DNA of 64,000 nt from positions 6,099,309-6,163,308 of the forward strand of contig NC_041004.1 of the NCBI RefSeq assembly GCF_004193775.1, given 5' to 3'. Source of the stretch: Glycine soja (lineage: Eukaryota > Streptophyta > Magnoliopsida > Fabales > Fabaceae). Below, piece by piece: positions 1 through 12,570 of this stretch. The notes beneath the pieces were generated by a model. It was not told where the DNA came from, did no database searches, and worked only from the letters and a program-made list of their open reading frames with translations. Position 1 is the stretch's first letter. Each line of letters starts with the position of its first letter. Made by a program: the position numbers and the translations under genes.

Positions 1-75
1 TTCTTAAGGCAAGCTAAATCTGATTCAGAACACAGTGAAGATTGGAAAAAGTTGAAAGCATTACTACAAATATAA
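1..75 (+). other. Possible 3' end of a gene lying left of the window
   Basis: A reading frame is open from base 1 and ends at a TAA at 73-75. It encodes 24 residues, charged in the middle (SDSEHSEDWKKLKALLQI at the end). The composition looks more like a protein C-terminus than the AT-rich DNA that follows, but I do not recognise the family. It may be chance. Confidence 0.2.
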
Positions 76-907
76 CAAACTATAAAAGGGAGACAAAATT
101 CTTTTTACCTTTGATGCTGCAATGGGAAAGGTGGTTGAAGTGACAAAAGTTAACTAAGAGTTATTGGGTTTGGGTTTAATGTTCTATTTTACAACAATAG
201 TTTCACTTATTATAACATTTTGTGTTTATTATCGTGTATCTCTTTTGGTTTGCCGTTGCTAAAATGGTTTTTCTAAAATGTCTGCATGTATGACTTACAA
301 TGACATACATATAATGATTATCAGTTATATAAGTTATGGTATAATGTCTTCGATTTGGATCAATTATCAGTAACCCTCTTATTTTTATCTTTTACTACCT
401 TAGCGTATAATGTTTTAGGTTTGGATGAGTTATCGATAATTCTCTTATCCTTATCGCGAACTTCCTTAGCATATAATATATTTTTTCCAAATAAAAATAT
501 GATTCCACATCTAACATAAAGGACAATTGAATTGAGTTAAAGTCACTACACATATTATTATTAATTAATTCAATTAAATTCTTAAAAGTACTACATGAAT
601 GATAATAGAGAATGTGCACATGTGTAAATATAAAGGATGCTCGTGTGGATGCACATGTATTAATATTCTTAGCATTTTCCTTGGATTGTTTGGCAAGCAC
701 AATAATGCATGAATTTCCGATATGAGGAAATATAGTTGAGATGCTTACCCTTTATTTCTCGGTCTGACCTAGAATCTAGATTTGGCTCGCAGAAATAATA
801 GTTGTAGTAACATAATTTTCTTTGGGCATCTAGTAATGTCTTTGCCTTTTCATTTCATGACAAAATTGTACCTATGGATGCTTCATAATTGTATTTTACA
901 TTCACAG
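76..907. other. AT-rich intergenic DNA
   Basis: No gene is recognised here. It contains a loose duplication: a segment with 'aatgtcttcgatttggatcaattatcagtaaccctcttatttttatc' character near 340-390 recurs with changes at 410-460. The last bases before 908 are pyrimidine-rich and end in CACAG, which fits a 3' splice site. Confidence 0.4.
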
Positions 908-1018
908 GAATTAGCAAAACCATCAATAAGAGATGCCTTTGAATCTTACGTTGAACAAGGTGCTCATCACATTATTGTTAGTCCCTTTATTCTCTTTCCT
1001 AGGAGGCATTGGAGTCAG
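908..1018 (+). pseudogene. SIRB: Sirohydrochlorin ferrochelatase (SirB-like), isolated exon
   Basis: This exon-sized block of 37 codons matches the conserved core of plant chloroplast SirB, the enzyme that inserts iron into sirohydrochlorin to make siroheme. Readable motifs are ELAKPSIRDAF, then VEQGAHHIIVSPF and LFPRRHWSQ, the order seen in the family. The block starts after CACAG and ends before GTAGGT, so both splice sites are preserved and the exon is in phase 0. The usual glycine in 'LFPGRHW' is arginine. No SirB exons are seen upstream (the start and metal-binding His region) or downstream. It is therefore a captured or left-over exon, not a gene. Identification rests on remembered family motifs. 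Confidence 0.7.
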
Positions 1019-2639
1019 GTAGGTCTGCATAGAATTCTCTTACTTTTCTATAAATTGTGAAAATGATTCTTTGACTTATGAAGATAGAAAATATGCAACA
1101 ACAAAAAAAATTAAACTTCACTATTATGCATGATATTCATTTAGAAGTAGTTAAGTGGTCAAGATATATGTGGGGTGATTGAACATGTACTGATTCATGT
1201 TGGCTTGAGAAGTTCTATTGTTTCATTCACACAAAAAGCTCATAGAACTTTGGTTGGTTTGTGTTGAACCTGTCTTTCAAAAGTGTAAGTGTGTAGATTT
1301 GAGTACTTTCTTGAATCATTTATATTAGGTGATTGATGTTGTGGTTTATTTTATATGCTTATGTTAATTGTGTTTTCCTTTTTTGTGCCTTGAGGGGCGT
1401 ATGAATGCAGAGAAATAGGTGTTGAAATAGTTAGGAATATTTCTTTCAATCTATTATTATGACATCGATTTTATTTACTATCGAACAGGTTCATCAACAT
1501 CAATTTGTGGCTATGGCGTTTGTTGCTAAGGAAAAGTCTTACTTGACCTGGTGACAAAAATTGTTGATCCATCAATGGTTGTTGATGAGGATTTCTTAGA
1601 GGAAACATGTGCTATATCCATTAAAACTTGTGACAACATAGTTCTTTCGATGTAAAACAATGTCATTTTGATATTTGATTTGTATTATCAAGATCTATTG
1701 TTCTTTTCAACGAAGTTTCCAAAATCTATGGTAAGTATCTAAAAATTCTGATTATATCACACATGAAAGTGACTTCCAACTTTTAATAGTTCAAACTAAT
1801 ATTGAGGTGTACATTCTATTTTGACTTAAGTCTTATTTCAATTCTCAAGTTCTACTTTCAAGAATGTGATGGATGATTTTAGAGATGTTTTGTCCAATTC
1901 ATGAGTTTCACACTCTTCTGGGAATGTAAGTTGTTTTAAACATCTACTGCAACTTTCAATTCTATTTCATTTAATTTAATTTAATTTTAGATTTCATCTT
2001 GAACTACCACTAAAAGAATTACTCATAAGATTTTATAAATCTGATCAATTCAATGATTTATTCAATTAGGTAAATGAATTTGCAGGTTAGGAAATCAAAA
2101 CACGAGACTACCAATGATTAATTTTCCCACTCCACCACATTCTAGAAACCAAAACTATCATAAAAATTATTTAATCTTATGTTTATATATAATTATTTTA
2201 TTTAAAAATATATAAATGATGGTTATTAATATTCATTTTCTTTCTTTTATATCTTCTTATTATCGTGGTTGAGTATATGAGACGAGGATAAAGACGATAT
2301 TAGAGAACAATAACAAAGAATAACATACAATCTCGTGATGTTATATTGTCATGTTTATCTTAACCATCAATTACACATTTTTTTATAAAAATATATATAT
2401 ATATATAAATATAAGATTAAATACTTTTGTTTTGCTACAAACAATATTTCTAACATTCATTTTGTTATATAATATCTATTTTTTTTTTGTTTGATCTTCA
2501 AATCAGTCATACGGACCGATGATTCATTTTTTAGTTTATATTAATTTTTTTCCTCATTTACCTACTTTCAAATTTAATAAATAAAAATACAGTATAATAT
2601 TATAATTGTATAGTCCACACTTATATTACAGTTTTTTAT
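1019..2639. other. Intergenic DNA without a recognised gene
   Basis: This is AT-rich sequence. A short open stretch near 1535-1653 reads DLVTKIVDPSMVVDEDF and continues to a stop. It could be a worn coding remnant, but I cannot assign it. A short (TA)n tract lies at about 2390-2408. Homopolymer T and A runs are common. Confidence 0.4.
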
Positions 2640-3900
2640 TTTTCAACTTACCCGTGCGAATGAATGTCAGTAAAAAGTTGTATCCATCCAATGAAGTGTT
2701 GCCAACACATTAATTTTTTTTAATGTATAGTACTTTTATCCGCTAGATAATGGTGAAAAATTGATAAAAAAAAAATTGTATGTACAATAATAAATTAACA
2801 ACCCAATCAGAAAACCCAATAAAAAAAATTACATATCCACCGTATTTTATTTTATAATTATACACTAGTGAAAATCCAATCAGAAAAATAATGGATTCCA
2901 CATTGGACTACAAACAGGGAATCCCAATTTTCAACGGCAATATCTTGCCATCATAGGAGGTGGTAAGCTGCCACGGGTGGTTTTGCGGTGGTCTTGGAGT
3001 CGCCAAAGTGCCTTGCCGTCATCGGTAATTTTGTATTCAGTGGCGCTCAATTTGGCTGTGGTCATTTGTTTCGAAATTTGGGAGTCTCCAAATTTGGGCT
3101 CCAAATTTTTTAAAGCTTGAATTTGATCATTCTATTTTCTGGAATGAAGCAATTTGATTATTAAATTATTTTAAATATTTAAATTAAATATTTAAAATAA
3201 TTTAAGATTAAATTGATTTATTTTTAAAAATTTAAAAATCAAATTGAATCTTTTCAAGATTGAGAATTAAATTAAACTTTTTGGTCACCAAATTAATTAT
3301 TTTAAATAATTTAGGGACAAAATTAATAATTAAGTTATTTTTATTTTTAAAAAGTGTTCATTTTATAATGTGCTTGCAATTTTTTATTGGTTGTCTATAA
3401 GAAATTTTAGACCATTAGATTGAACTAAATTCAAGGGCTGTGATTGTTGTCGGAGAGATGGCTAGCTGGAGCGGATCCAATTCTGTGTCCTCCTGACACG
3501 TGTTTTTAGTGGTAGATTTTATTTTGTTTGTTGTTGTTTTACCTATCACAGGCAAAATATCTCCTCAAATAATAAAATTATTAAAAAATCTCAGTGTTTA
3601 TCTCAATTAATTACTGGGATACAATTTAGATACTCGTTAGACAATTTTATTTAATATTTAATTGAATTTGCGATTGAATATTCACTATTCATTTTCATAT
3701 TTTTTAAGAATATTTTACTTTTTCTCCTAAAAAAAGAAGAAGAATATTGTACTTTCTAAGCAAATTTATAAACTAATAATGGATGACATAATGCGATAAT
3801 AATTTTTATTTTTTTAATTAAGTGATGTGGGATTTAAATCATTCTCACAAAGAATAGTGATCAGAAAAAAAAAATCTTTATATTTTAACTATATATATAT
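2640..3900 (+). repeat. Partial copy (R0) of the CNL-downstream repeat
   Basis: The segment matches parts of the long repeats at 18-22 kb, 34-38 kb (reverse strand) and 57-61 kb. Shared landmarks include 'tcatttgtttcgaaatttggg' at about 3063, the 'ttggttgtctataagaaatttt' region near 3389, and 'tggagcggatcc' at 3466. Its first 250 bases match the reverse complement of about 36540-36790, which the 18-kb and 57-kb copies lack. It is noncoding. Confidence 0.75.
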
Positions 3901-4341
3901 GAGTGATACGGATCATCTAATTCGTATAACTCATACGAATTACATGATGCATATGTTGTTTATTTTTTTAAAAAATATTTTATTTTGAATTATGATTTGT
4001 AATAGTTATTTTTTTGTGCATGTAAATATGTAAATTTTAATTTTTTTCTAAAAATAGGTATTGTTTGTGTTTTAAATAAAAATATTTTATATTGAATTAT
4101 GTTATGAAATAGTTATTAATCTTAATTGTAAATATATTAATTTTGTATTTGTTTATAAACATAATTAAATTTGTTTTAATTGTAAATAGTTATTTATTTT
4201 AATTATTAATATAATGAAATTGTTTTTGTTTTAAGTATAAATTAAATAATTTTTTATTTAAGAATGATTGTATTGTCATTGATTTTAAGTATTGTTTGAA
4301 TTTTGAGGGAAAAAAATTATGTATGTGGAAATTTTCAAATT
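3901..4341. other. AT-rich stretch with ATACGAAT/ATTCGTAT palindrome
   Basis: Very AT-rich. At 3903-3945 the sequence holds a 'gatacggat…attcgtat…atacgaat' arrangement that can fold back on itself. It belongs to the same ATCCGTAT-type motif class as the MULEs further right. It immediately precedes the MAIN-like pseudogene and may be its terminal or leader DNA. Confidence 0.4.
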
Positions 4342-6235
4342 ATGGTTAGAACTAGATGTATAGATCCTGCCTTAGGCAGAGTTATAGGTAGAGCCCTGGG
4401 GAGAGAATAATCGTCATTCAAATGATGTTTCCCAACGGCAAAGGCCCACAACATCCGCACGTAGGCAATGGAAAGCTGGTGGTGTTGCTGAGAATGCTCC
4501 TCACGTGGATGATGTAACTGAAGATGTATTCCAACATGCTAAAGAAGTTGTTGATGATGCCGAGAGTTTTCTAGGCGGGCCACTTGACCCATCAGTGTTG
4601 ACTGTCGATGGTGACAATGTTGCAATCATTGTTTGGAATGGAGAAGTATTTATAATTTTTAATAAATTATAATTTGATAAGTATTTGTTATTATTGTTAA
4701 AATTATTCTTTCTAGGAACAATTGAAGTTATCCTCCCATGAAAAAAAGGTTAAAAAATTTGAGACCTGCTGCTGAAATTGAAGGGCTAGTTGCTGCCACA
4801 AGATTAAGTCCTTTCATCGTATGTTCATTGGACACTGGCAATCAAGGACTTATATCAGCTTTTGTCAAGAGGTGGCATAAAAAGACGAGCAGTTTCCATC
4901 ATCCAGTAGGAGAGGTCACCATCACCCTCAATGATGTGACCTCTCTACTTCATCTTCCCATCATAGGCACATTCCATAGCTTCGAGACTCTTCATGTCGA
5001 TGAAGCGATGTTGATGTTGGTCGAGTTACTTGAAGTCTTTGGAGATGAGGCTAGAGCTGAGATAGTACAATGTCATGGGGGCATACGTATGCCTATCGTG
5101 GCTACAAGAGATTTGTCAAAGTAAATATGAGGTCGGACATTGGACTATAGTAGCTTGTGCTTATTTGTTGCATTTGTTAGGTTGCACTCTTTTTGCTAAC
5201 AATAGTGCAACACATGTGCATGTGGTGTTCTTGGACGCCTTCCGAGACCAGAGTCAGAGTGGAAGCTACGCATGGGGAGCTGCCGCCCTAGTGAATATGT
5301 ACGATAATTCGAATGATACTCGTAAGAGCAGCAACCGACAACTTGCTGGATATATCACACTATTACATGTAATTATTGTCAATGATTGTTATTTAATCAT
5401 TTTTTAATATGTTTTTAATATCTTCATTTGAAAATTGGTTTTTTTCTTCTGATCTAATCTCTGTAGTGTTGGATTTAGGAGCATTTTCCATCTATTGCTG
5501 AGGCTTTTAAGGACCCAGACTATGATGAAAGGTCACCATGTGCCTGCCAGTGGACTTCTACGAAGTCATTACCAGCATCGACGTATCGGAAGCATCTAGA
5601 TCAACTAACTACTGATGTTTTTGGATGCCTTACGGTGACCACTGTGAAGTTCGAGAGTTTGACCTCATTTCATGTTTTTCTGGACATATCTGATGGGATC
5701 CCGTTGTCGTGATACACCGACAAGAGAGGGTAGTGCAACAATTTGGGCATGTTCATGTCATTCCTCCATAGTCTCTGAGATCAAGGTTATCGTTGGAAGA
5801 TATTGACGATAGATGGATGCATTTTTCTGAGTACCTTGCACCAGTGGGCCAAATCTGTGTTGTGCCAAGACAATATGCACCGAACTACATGCACTGGTTC
5901 AACATGATTTCACATCCATTCATGACACCGACACAGTCCGGGGATCCGGCCAGACATCCACCTGTCATGCAAGATGAGACATATGTGGAACCAGATATGT
6001 CTGAGTTCTCAGTGGCACCAACAACTATGGAAGAAGCACCTACACATGCCCCTTCTGATGTGGAGTAGCCTAATTATGCATTATGGTAATACCTTATCTG
6101 TTGTTGTCAATAGTCATTGAAGGCACAAAAGCACATGATGTCATGCAAGACTGCTTAAGGATCGCTAGGGATGTCACTGTAGAGCACAATGTTTATATCA
6201 AGTCACGACGAAGGCGGCGCACGGATCATGCTTGA
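4342..6235 (+). pseudogene. MAIN-like / plant mobile domain protein, broken
   Basis: This is a decayed plant mobile domain (PMD) gene of the MAIN-LIKE kind, a family found both as host nuclear proteins and inside transposons. It starts at an ATG at 4342 (MVRTRC…LGRVIGRALGRE) and hits a stop at once. The core reads through 4738-5120 with RWHKKTSSFHHPVGEVTITL and LLHLPIIGTF, the typical PMD signature. The frame then changes to 5075-5368 (LLGCTLFANNSATHVHVVFL…LAGYITLLH). A probable intron follows, then CWIWEHFPSIAEAF from about 5467 and the C-terminal part 5793-6068 (DDRWMHFSEYLAPVGQICVVP…SHPFMTPTQ). A last piece (CLRIARDVTV…KSRRRRRTDHA) ends at a TGA at 6235. Frameshifts and stops exclude function. 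It faces the MULE-OTU pseudogene tail to tail. Confidence 0.85.
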
Positions 6236-6604
6236 AGACATTTTCGATTCTTTTGGAAAAAAATTTAGACTATGTTTATAATTTTATTGTATTTCATAAC
6301 ATTTTGGTTTTACCAAACTTATTTGAATTTTATTAATGTCACTATTAATGTTATTGTTAACAAATTATTTTAAATTACTTAACCCTAAAGTGTATTACTA
6401 GACCCTGGTATTGACATCACAGTTAACTCTAACAACCACGTAGTACTACACCTTAAATAGTTAACTTTAACGTAATGTATAATGCATAATTATGTGAATA
6501 TGCACTGAAACAATTATATATTAATGTAGAATATTACAAAGTCATCAAAAGCTAAATGTTCAATCTTCACTTAAATCAACATAGTCTCTTTTCAACATCA
6601 TCAA
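6236..6604. other. Spacer between two convergent TE-type pseudogenes
   Basis: 369 bp of AT-rich DNA between the stop of the MAIN-like gene and the C-terminal end of the MULE-OTU gene. No further coding signal is seen. Confidence 0.5.
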
Positions 6605-8944
6605 ATTGTACTAATGCATTCTACTAATATATGGAGTTGGTTACTGCTTTTCCTGAGGATGACAATTTGTAGACCATTACAAAGCTAGAGGCGGTAACAG
6701 ACAATAGTCTCTTAAATAAACCTATTACACATGCACAAAAAATTTCAAGTTATATATGAGCACACGATTATTTACATTATGTTAAAAATACCAATACGAT
6801 GAATGTACCTGAACAAAATGATTGCCAAAAATGTGACCAATACATATTATGCGATGCACAAAAGAATCTGTTGGTGGTTGACTTCTAAGAGTAAAGAACT
6901 TCATGCTTTGTTGCAGAGACAACGGTACAAGAATTATATTATACCTTAATACAATAATATATCTCATGTCGGTTATATCCATCCATTTATTCATACTAAC
7001 CTATATTAAACAAGTATACATGGCATTCAACAAGTAGAGACCTCTTTAATTCTTCAAATCTGTCTATCCCACCAAAGATGTTGATATACTCATCAGACCA
7101 TGAATCTTCACACATACCTAATAACGCAACAATTGCTCAATATCCGCAGTTACTGTCAGCTTTCACATCCATAATGTTTTCAATGAAATCGTGAATGAAC
7201 GAATGAAATTGATCCAACATCGGCATGGTCCTTCTTGGAATGGCCTGGTCAGAAGATGATACACTACATTTAACTGAAGAATTACTATTTTGCTCAAAAT
7301 GTAAAACATCAACATACTTCCAGTAAGACGGATCATGCTTTATTGATCTTTAGTGCTTGGTCATCGGTTTCTCCTGTGCACCTTTGTTGTTGAAATTTTT
7401 TGGAGGATGACACATAGAGTTTTGATCAGGGTAGGCAATTTTTCAAAGTTTACTCTTTAGAGTTACTTTTCCATAAATATCAAGCTTGTCAAATCACTTG
7501 GATATGGTTTCCATCTCTTTCGTTATTGTCACTCAGGGCTCAGATAACCATTGGTCTGAAAAACTTAGCCTCCGCCCAAACATATAGATTGAATCAAGTG
7601 GGATGCTACCAAGAACGTATTTGGATAACTCACAAGCACATGGAAGACCATGAGTAGTTCTCATCACACACCCACAACGAGAAGGATTTTTGCCAGCATA
7701 ATGTACACGGTCATACTCAGCAACAATCTGATTTAAAGCATACCTTAAAACCATGTCAAGTAGCCTCTTGAATAAGATAACTTTAAAAACATGTTCAACC
7801 ACATGTGTACATGTTTCAAATTAAGGATGCTTTGATTTCAGTGTGTTGCAACATGATCATGTTGTTCATGGCATCCCAAACACTACATAGGTGTCAAAGG
7901 CTATTCTATAATAGTCTTTTTAAAGCTCAATGAGTAGATTCAACCCTACATTTCAAATACACAAAAAAATAATAAACAAATGCAATAATTAAAATCCATG
8001 AATTCATCAACCCTCATAAAAAAATAACATTTTCATACATGTTTATTCTTGTGTTTCCTAAGTGCATCATTTTATTCGTCCAGGCTTTAACACATTTTTT
8101 CTTGTGGGGGAATTATGCATGTTTCATTAACATAGTCAACAAACCTTGAGCATGGTGAACAATCAATTTTAAACTTCTTAAGGCAATCATCAAACTAATT
8201 TTCGGAACAACAATCAATAAAACTCCCCCAGGCATCCATGACATACTCCCATGCATTTTTTTGACCAATTAGGGATTTACATTTTTCCTTGACATTTTTG
8301 TCAATGTAAAACCTGCACAACAAGTTAGTACACTCAGGGAATACAGTTTTCACTGCATTCATCAATGCTAATAACTCCAGGGAAGACATCACATCTTAGA
8401 AAAAGATCTCGAAACCGTTCTAGAGTCTATACCACATTATTATCACGCTCACCTTCCAGATATGAAAAACCAGCAGAGAATGTCATCGTCGTTAGTGTCA
8501 CACCAACAAAGTCAAGTAACAGGGATCTGTACCTGTTTGTTTTGTAGGTACTATTATCAAAAACATTAAATTACATGCATTGCATAACTTCACTGCATCA
8601 GGATGACACCAGAAGATATCACGTACAACATGTTCATCCTTTAATCTATGCCAATGAATATACTGATCTCATTCAAGAAACTTCACCAGATGTTGCATTT
8701 CAGTATCACTACCTCTAATGGAAGAACAATATACACTTCTTGCATTGTATATTTGTTTGATTGTTGTACAACTATTGACATAGTGCTCCTTCAATGTTAG
8801 CATAATGTTTCTTGGGTTCACCATTGACTTTGTCATATCAACAATAATTGTTTTCTCATCCTTAGTCAATCGATCAACATATGGATGTTCAACTAATGAC
8901 TTGGCCAATTCATGATTGTGACTCCCACACATCAACTTCACCAT
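6605..8944 (-). pseudogene. Mutator-like (MULE) transposase with SWIM and OTU domains, broken
   Basis: Read on the minus strand from 8944, pieces appear in the order of one long MULE transposase. They are an N-terminal block (MVKLMCGSHNHELAKSLVEHP, 8944-8669), a WHRLKDEHVVRDIFWCHPDAV piece near 8650-8590, and part of the transposase domain (LALMNAVKTVFPECTNLLCRF, about 8380-8310). A SWIM-type zinc-finger region follows (CGCVMRTTHGLPCACELSKYV, 7680-7610). Next is an OTU cysteine-protease-like domain: DVKADSNCGY near 7172-7143 carries the expected Asp and Cys, and GNHFVQV near 6834-6814 carries the His. A stop replaces the residue after NCGY. About a dozen residues usually found after EDSW are missing. 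Several frame changes separate the blocks. OTU domains are known in some plant MULEs. No terminal inverted repeats were located. Confidence 0.85.
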
Positions 8945-9835
8945 CCAACCTTACCCTCCAACTGTAATTTATGTCTTTGCGTGAGCAGTGTTAGATCTAT
9001 CATATTGTTCATTGCTTTTATGTTGATTCTTTTCAGTTTATTACATTGGTGAGATTTGTAATCTGGTGATTGCATTATTTTATTTGGTTTTTCGAATTAT
9101 ATTGTTCGATTTTTGTGGTTCTAGTGATCATATTTTTCAATTTTTATATGTTTTCTCACGATCTGTAGTTTCCAGAATTATATTGGACGATTGCGGTGGC
9201 TCAGGTGATTATTTATTCATTTTTATTGACAATGTATTATCTCAGCATTTTTTTTGTTAAAATCCTATGGAAATTAATCATAATACTATAGTGTCGCTTA
9301 GATCTCATAACATTTGGGATTGAGTAGAATAGATGTAAAGGTGTTTTATCTTGTAATCTCTGCCTTTATGATGTTTACAAGGTGTATTGCTTTTGTTAGA
9401 TTTGTGCCTCCCAAGGGGCCATGGTTGCATAAATATGGTTTTAACCAAGCCGGACCAGTGATTGAACATGTGAAGGTACTAATTCAAGGTTTAATATTTT
9501 AACCGTAGTTGAACCGTGGTTTTAACCAAGTTATCTATTTGTCAGTTCATGATCTATTGATTTCAGAATTATATTGTTCAATTTCTGTGGTTCCTAGTGA
9601 TTTTATTTTTCAATTTTAATAATAAATTTTCTCATTTAAGCCTCGAAAATACATAACTTAGATCTCGTTTCTGACATATAATAGAATAAATGTAGGGTTT
9701 CTTTCATCTCATAAGTCATAATTTCTGCACTTTGTTGAATTTGCAGGGGCAGGGTTTGATTTGTCATAATGTGTATTGCTGTTGAGTTAGACTTGAGGTT
9801 TACAAGCTCTTTCTTCTAGTTCATGTCTTATTTGT
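8945..9835. other. T-rich intergenic DNA with an internal duplication
   Basis: No gene is recognised. The phrase 'agaattatattgttcaatttctgtggttcctagtgatt' type occurs near 9565-9602 and, diverged, at 9095-9130 and 9174-9210, giving a dispersed triplication of about 40-60 bp. The T-rich texture resembles plant leader introns, but no exon could be anchored. Confidence 0.4.
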
Positions 9836-12294
9836 ATGGGTTTATATTGGTTTAGATTTGTAGCTTGTTGGTTGGGTAAAATATAGTTTTGACTTTAGGT
9901 ATCTAATTGGAAGTAGAATTATAGGATAGACAGCTAGCTTATTTTTTATCCTAGGAAAATCGTAGACTTTCTCAAATTTATCCTTTTGGTGGTATTAACT
10001 GAATTATTGAAAATGATCTTGATATGAAAATGGCAGTGACAGAGAGAGAGAAGCAACAGATGGAACAATGATAGTGTGTTTGGATACCTGTAAAATCGTG
10101 TTCGGCTATGGTGAAGTCTGCAAAACGTAGACCACCTGTGGAAAATTAAAATTTACCTGTAATAGCAGGTTACTTACCGGAAGAAAAAAATAATAAAAAA
10201 TAAAAAAATAAAAAAGATGAATAAAAATAAAAAGATAAATTATATTATAATGGAAAAAGGTTATAGGTTTATCAGGTCACTGAAGAAGGGAGACTTGTTT
10301 AACCAATTATTTTTTAATACATTTCAATTTTTTTCTTTTATAATAATGTTTTTTCTAATTTCTAGTTTCATCAGGTCATCCTTGTTATCGGCATTCCAAA
10401 TCTGCACTGGCCTCCCTGTGTGCAATACTAGCCGGTAACTTTCATCACTGTTGCAATGCACAACCTCCCCTTCTCTGTCGCCAACCACGCCCTTCACAAT
10501 GATTTCCAGCTATGGTTATTTCTAAACCATCTTTTGTCTCTCTCCCTTCTCGTTTCGTTTTCCTCTTTGTTTTCGGTTTGCCTTCTCTCTTATTGCGAGC
10601 ACCTCCATTCCCCTCTTTCTCCTTTGCTCACAAACACAAACATACATACCACCCCAAATTCAAATCTCATCAAGAAAGAACAAAAAAACTCAAGCAACTC
10701 CATAACACAAATCAACAAAACAAACTAACCAGAATCCAACAAATAAAATAATACAAAAATGAAACCAATAAAAAAAGATTCCATGCTACTGATTTCTTCA
10801 ATTTGTTAGTACCACTGCAAACATGCAACGATTTTTTTTTTATATATAAAAAGAAAAAGAAAACAAAACATTATTCACTCGTTGTAGTTGACGAAGGTTG
10901 GAGAGGAGCAATTCAAGTGAGGTGAGTCGCTATCGCCGGAGAAGCTTTCTTTGCTACTTGTCACCTTCATTCCAAGTTTTGCAGATTTTTGGAATTTCAG
11001 ATAAGTGTTTTTAGCACTATTGATATCATTGATGAACATTTTTTATTTGCAAATCTGGACGAACTCATATATAGAAGTCTTCGTTTTGTAGATCTGGACA
11101 AACTCAGATCTCGTTTCGGGTCCTCTAGTTGCTTTCACTCCGATCTCGAAGGTGTTGAAGTCGTCGCCCATCTCAACCTCAACCTCAAATGGAGTTTTCA
11201 ATAGTTGTAACGGCTATGGTAACACCTAGAATCTTCAAAATAATGTCTTTAGACTATGGATTTTTGCATACTATAGTGACGACATCATGATATAGGCTTC
11301 AAAAACCCACTTCTTTCCCTAGAACATCATTGAGAATTAAATAGGGGAATAATTTTCAATAACGGTTAAAACAACAATCACAATGGTCAAAATAATGAGA
11401 ACTATAATGATATTACTAAAATATAGACTTTAAAATCTAATTTTTACACATAGCATTATCATTTTTTTTTGGAAAAATATTCTGCAAAATTTTATTTTTA
11501 TCTTTATTCCTTCACACTTCACTAGAATTCTTTTTATCACAAAATTGTGATTTTTAATTGATTTAGAGTTGACAGGAATGAAAGTTAAACTCTAGAGTTT
11601 TATCTCAACTTTTTTATATGAATAATGATATTTTTCGGTCCAAGCACAATTTGGCACAATAAAAAAAAGTATATTTATACTAACAATAATCAATAGATTA
11701 TTTAAAAAAATAATCAATAGATTCATGAAAATAAAAATAAAATTAAGGGAATAATTTTGAGCCACATCACTGAAGATATTTGACAAGAATAAATGGATGA
11801 GATTGATCTAAAATGTCATACTCTCAAGTATCTTCTTATCTATGGCCGTATCAATGGAGTTCATCTAGATCTGAAAGATAAAATGATAATAACAATCAAT
11901 AGGAAATTATAGACCACAAAGTACAACAATAAATCAAATATTTTAGAGCATGGTCGTATTCAATAGATCCATGAAAGAGGCTAACCATGGGCCAAGTTTG
12001 AATTCACTTGTTCCATAAAATAAATTGTAATGATGCTACAAATAATGGGCAAAATTCTGATGGGTTAGTGTTATTACTTATTAATGGTAGTGTTTTATTT
12101 ATTTAATTAATTATTACTAGTTATATTTTTAAGGTTTATATCATATTTAGTGAATAATTTATTTATTTTTGCCCTTAATATTTTTTTACTTCTATTACAA
12201 ATCAATAGTAGTAGTACCTTAAGGTTCGTTTGCTTAAATGACTCTCAAACTCTATTCTTTAGCATTCTTTTAAAAAGTTTCACAATTTTACCTA
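9836..12294 (+). repeat. CNL upstream block H, copy A
   Basis: The block recurs upstream of CNL2 (46016-48960) and, on the reverse strand and shorter, at 28255-29403. Landmarks are 'gggtttatattggtttagattt' at its start, 'acctgtaatagcaggtta' near 10155, 'tcgctatcgccggagaagct' near 10929 and 'gttttatctcaactttttta' near 11597. Its presence ahead of both CNL genes shows that the duplicated unit included at least 5 kb upstream of the coding region. A frame at about 11028-11201 (LDELIYRSLRFVDLDK…VAHLNLNLKW) is kept in copy C, but I do not recognise it. Confidence 0.8.
12286..12294 (+). repeat. Left target-site duplication of the MULE (ttttaccta)
   Basis: This 9-bp site differs by one base from the right copy at 14278-14286 (ttttatcta). 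The matching empty site 'ttttatcta' occurs once at 48957-48965, in the paralogous upstream region of CNL2. Confidence 0.85.
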
Positions 12295-12570
12295 GGGAAT
12301 TGTTTGGGGCACCCAACATTTTTGCTGGGGTACCCAACAATTTCCAAAAATGTCAAAAATACCCTTATGCTATTTTCGGTTGTAAATAGCAAGTACAATT
12401 TTTCATTTCTGCAATGCTATTTTTTTCGTAAAATTTTTGTCACTTAGTGTAAGTTGCTTCCATTAAGGGCGGTTAGGAAGCGTATTTGGTCTTCGGTGGT
12501 GTACATGCGTTTGTGAGGAGTATATGGTGAATTTTGGTTGATTTTCATTGTCGAAAAAGGAGAAGAGTGC

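Noticed and set aside
1535..1653. Possible kinase-like or enzyme remnant (KIVDPSMVVDEDFLEE)
   Set aside because: The stretch is short, isolated and cannot be assigned to a family with confidence.
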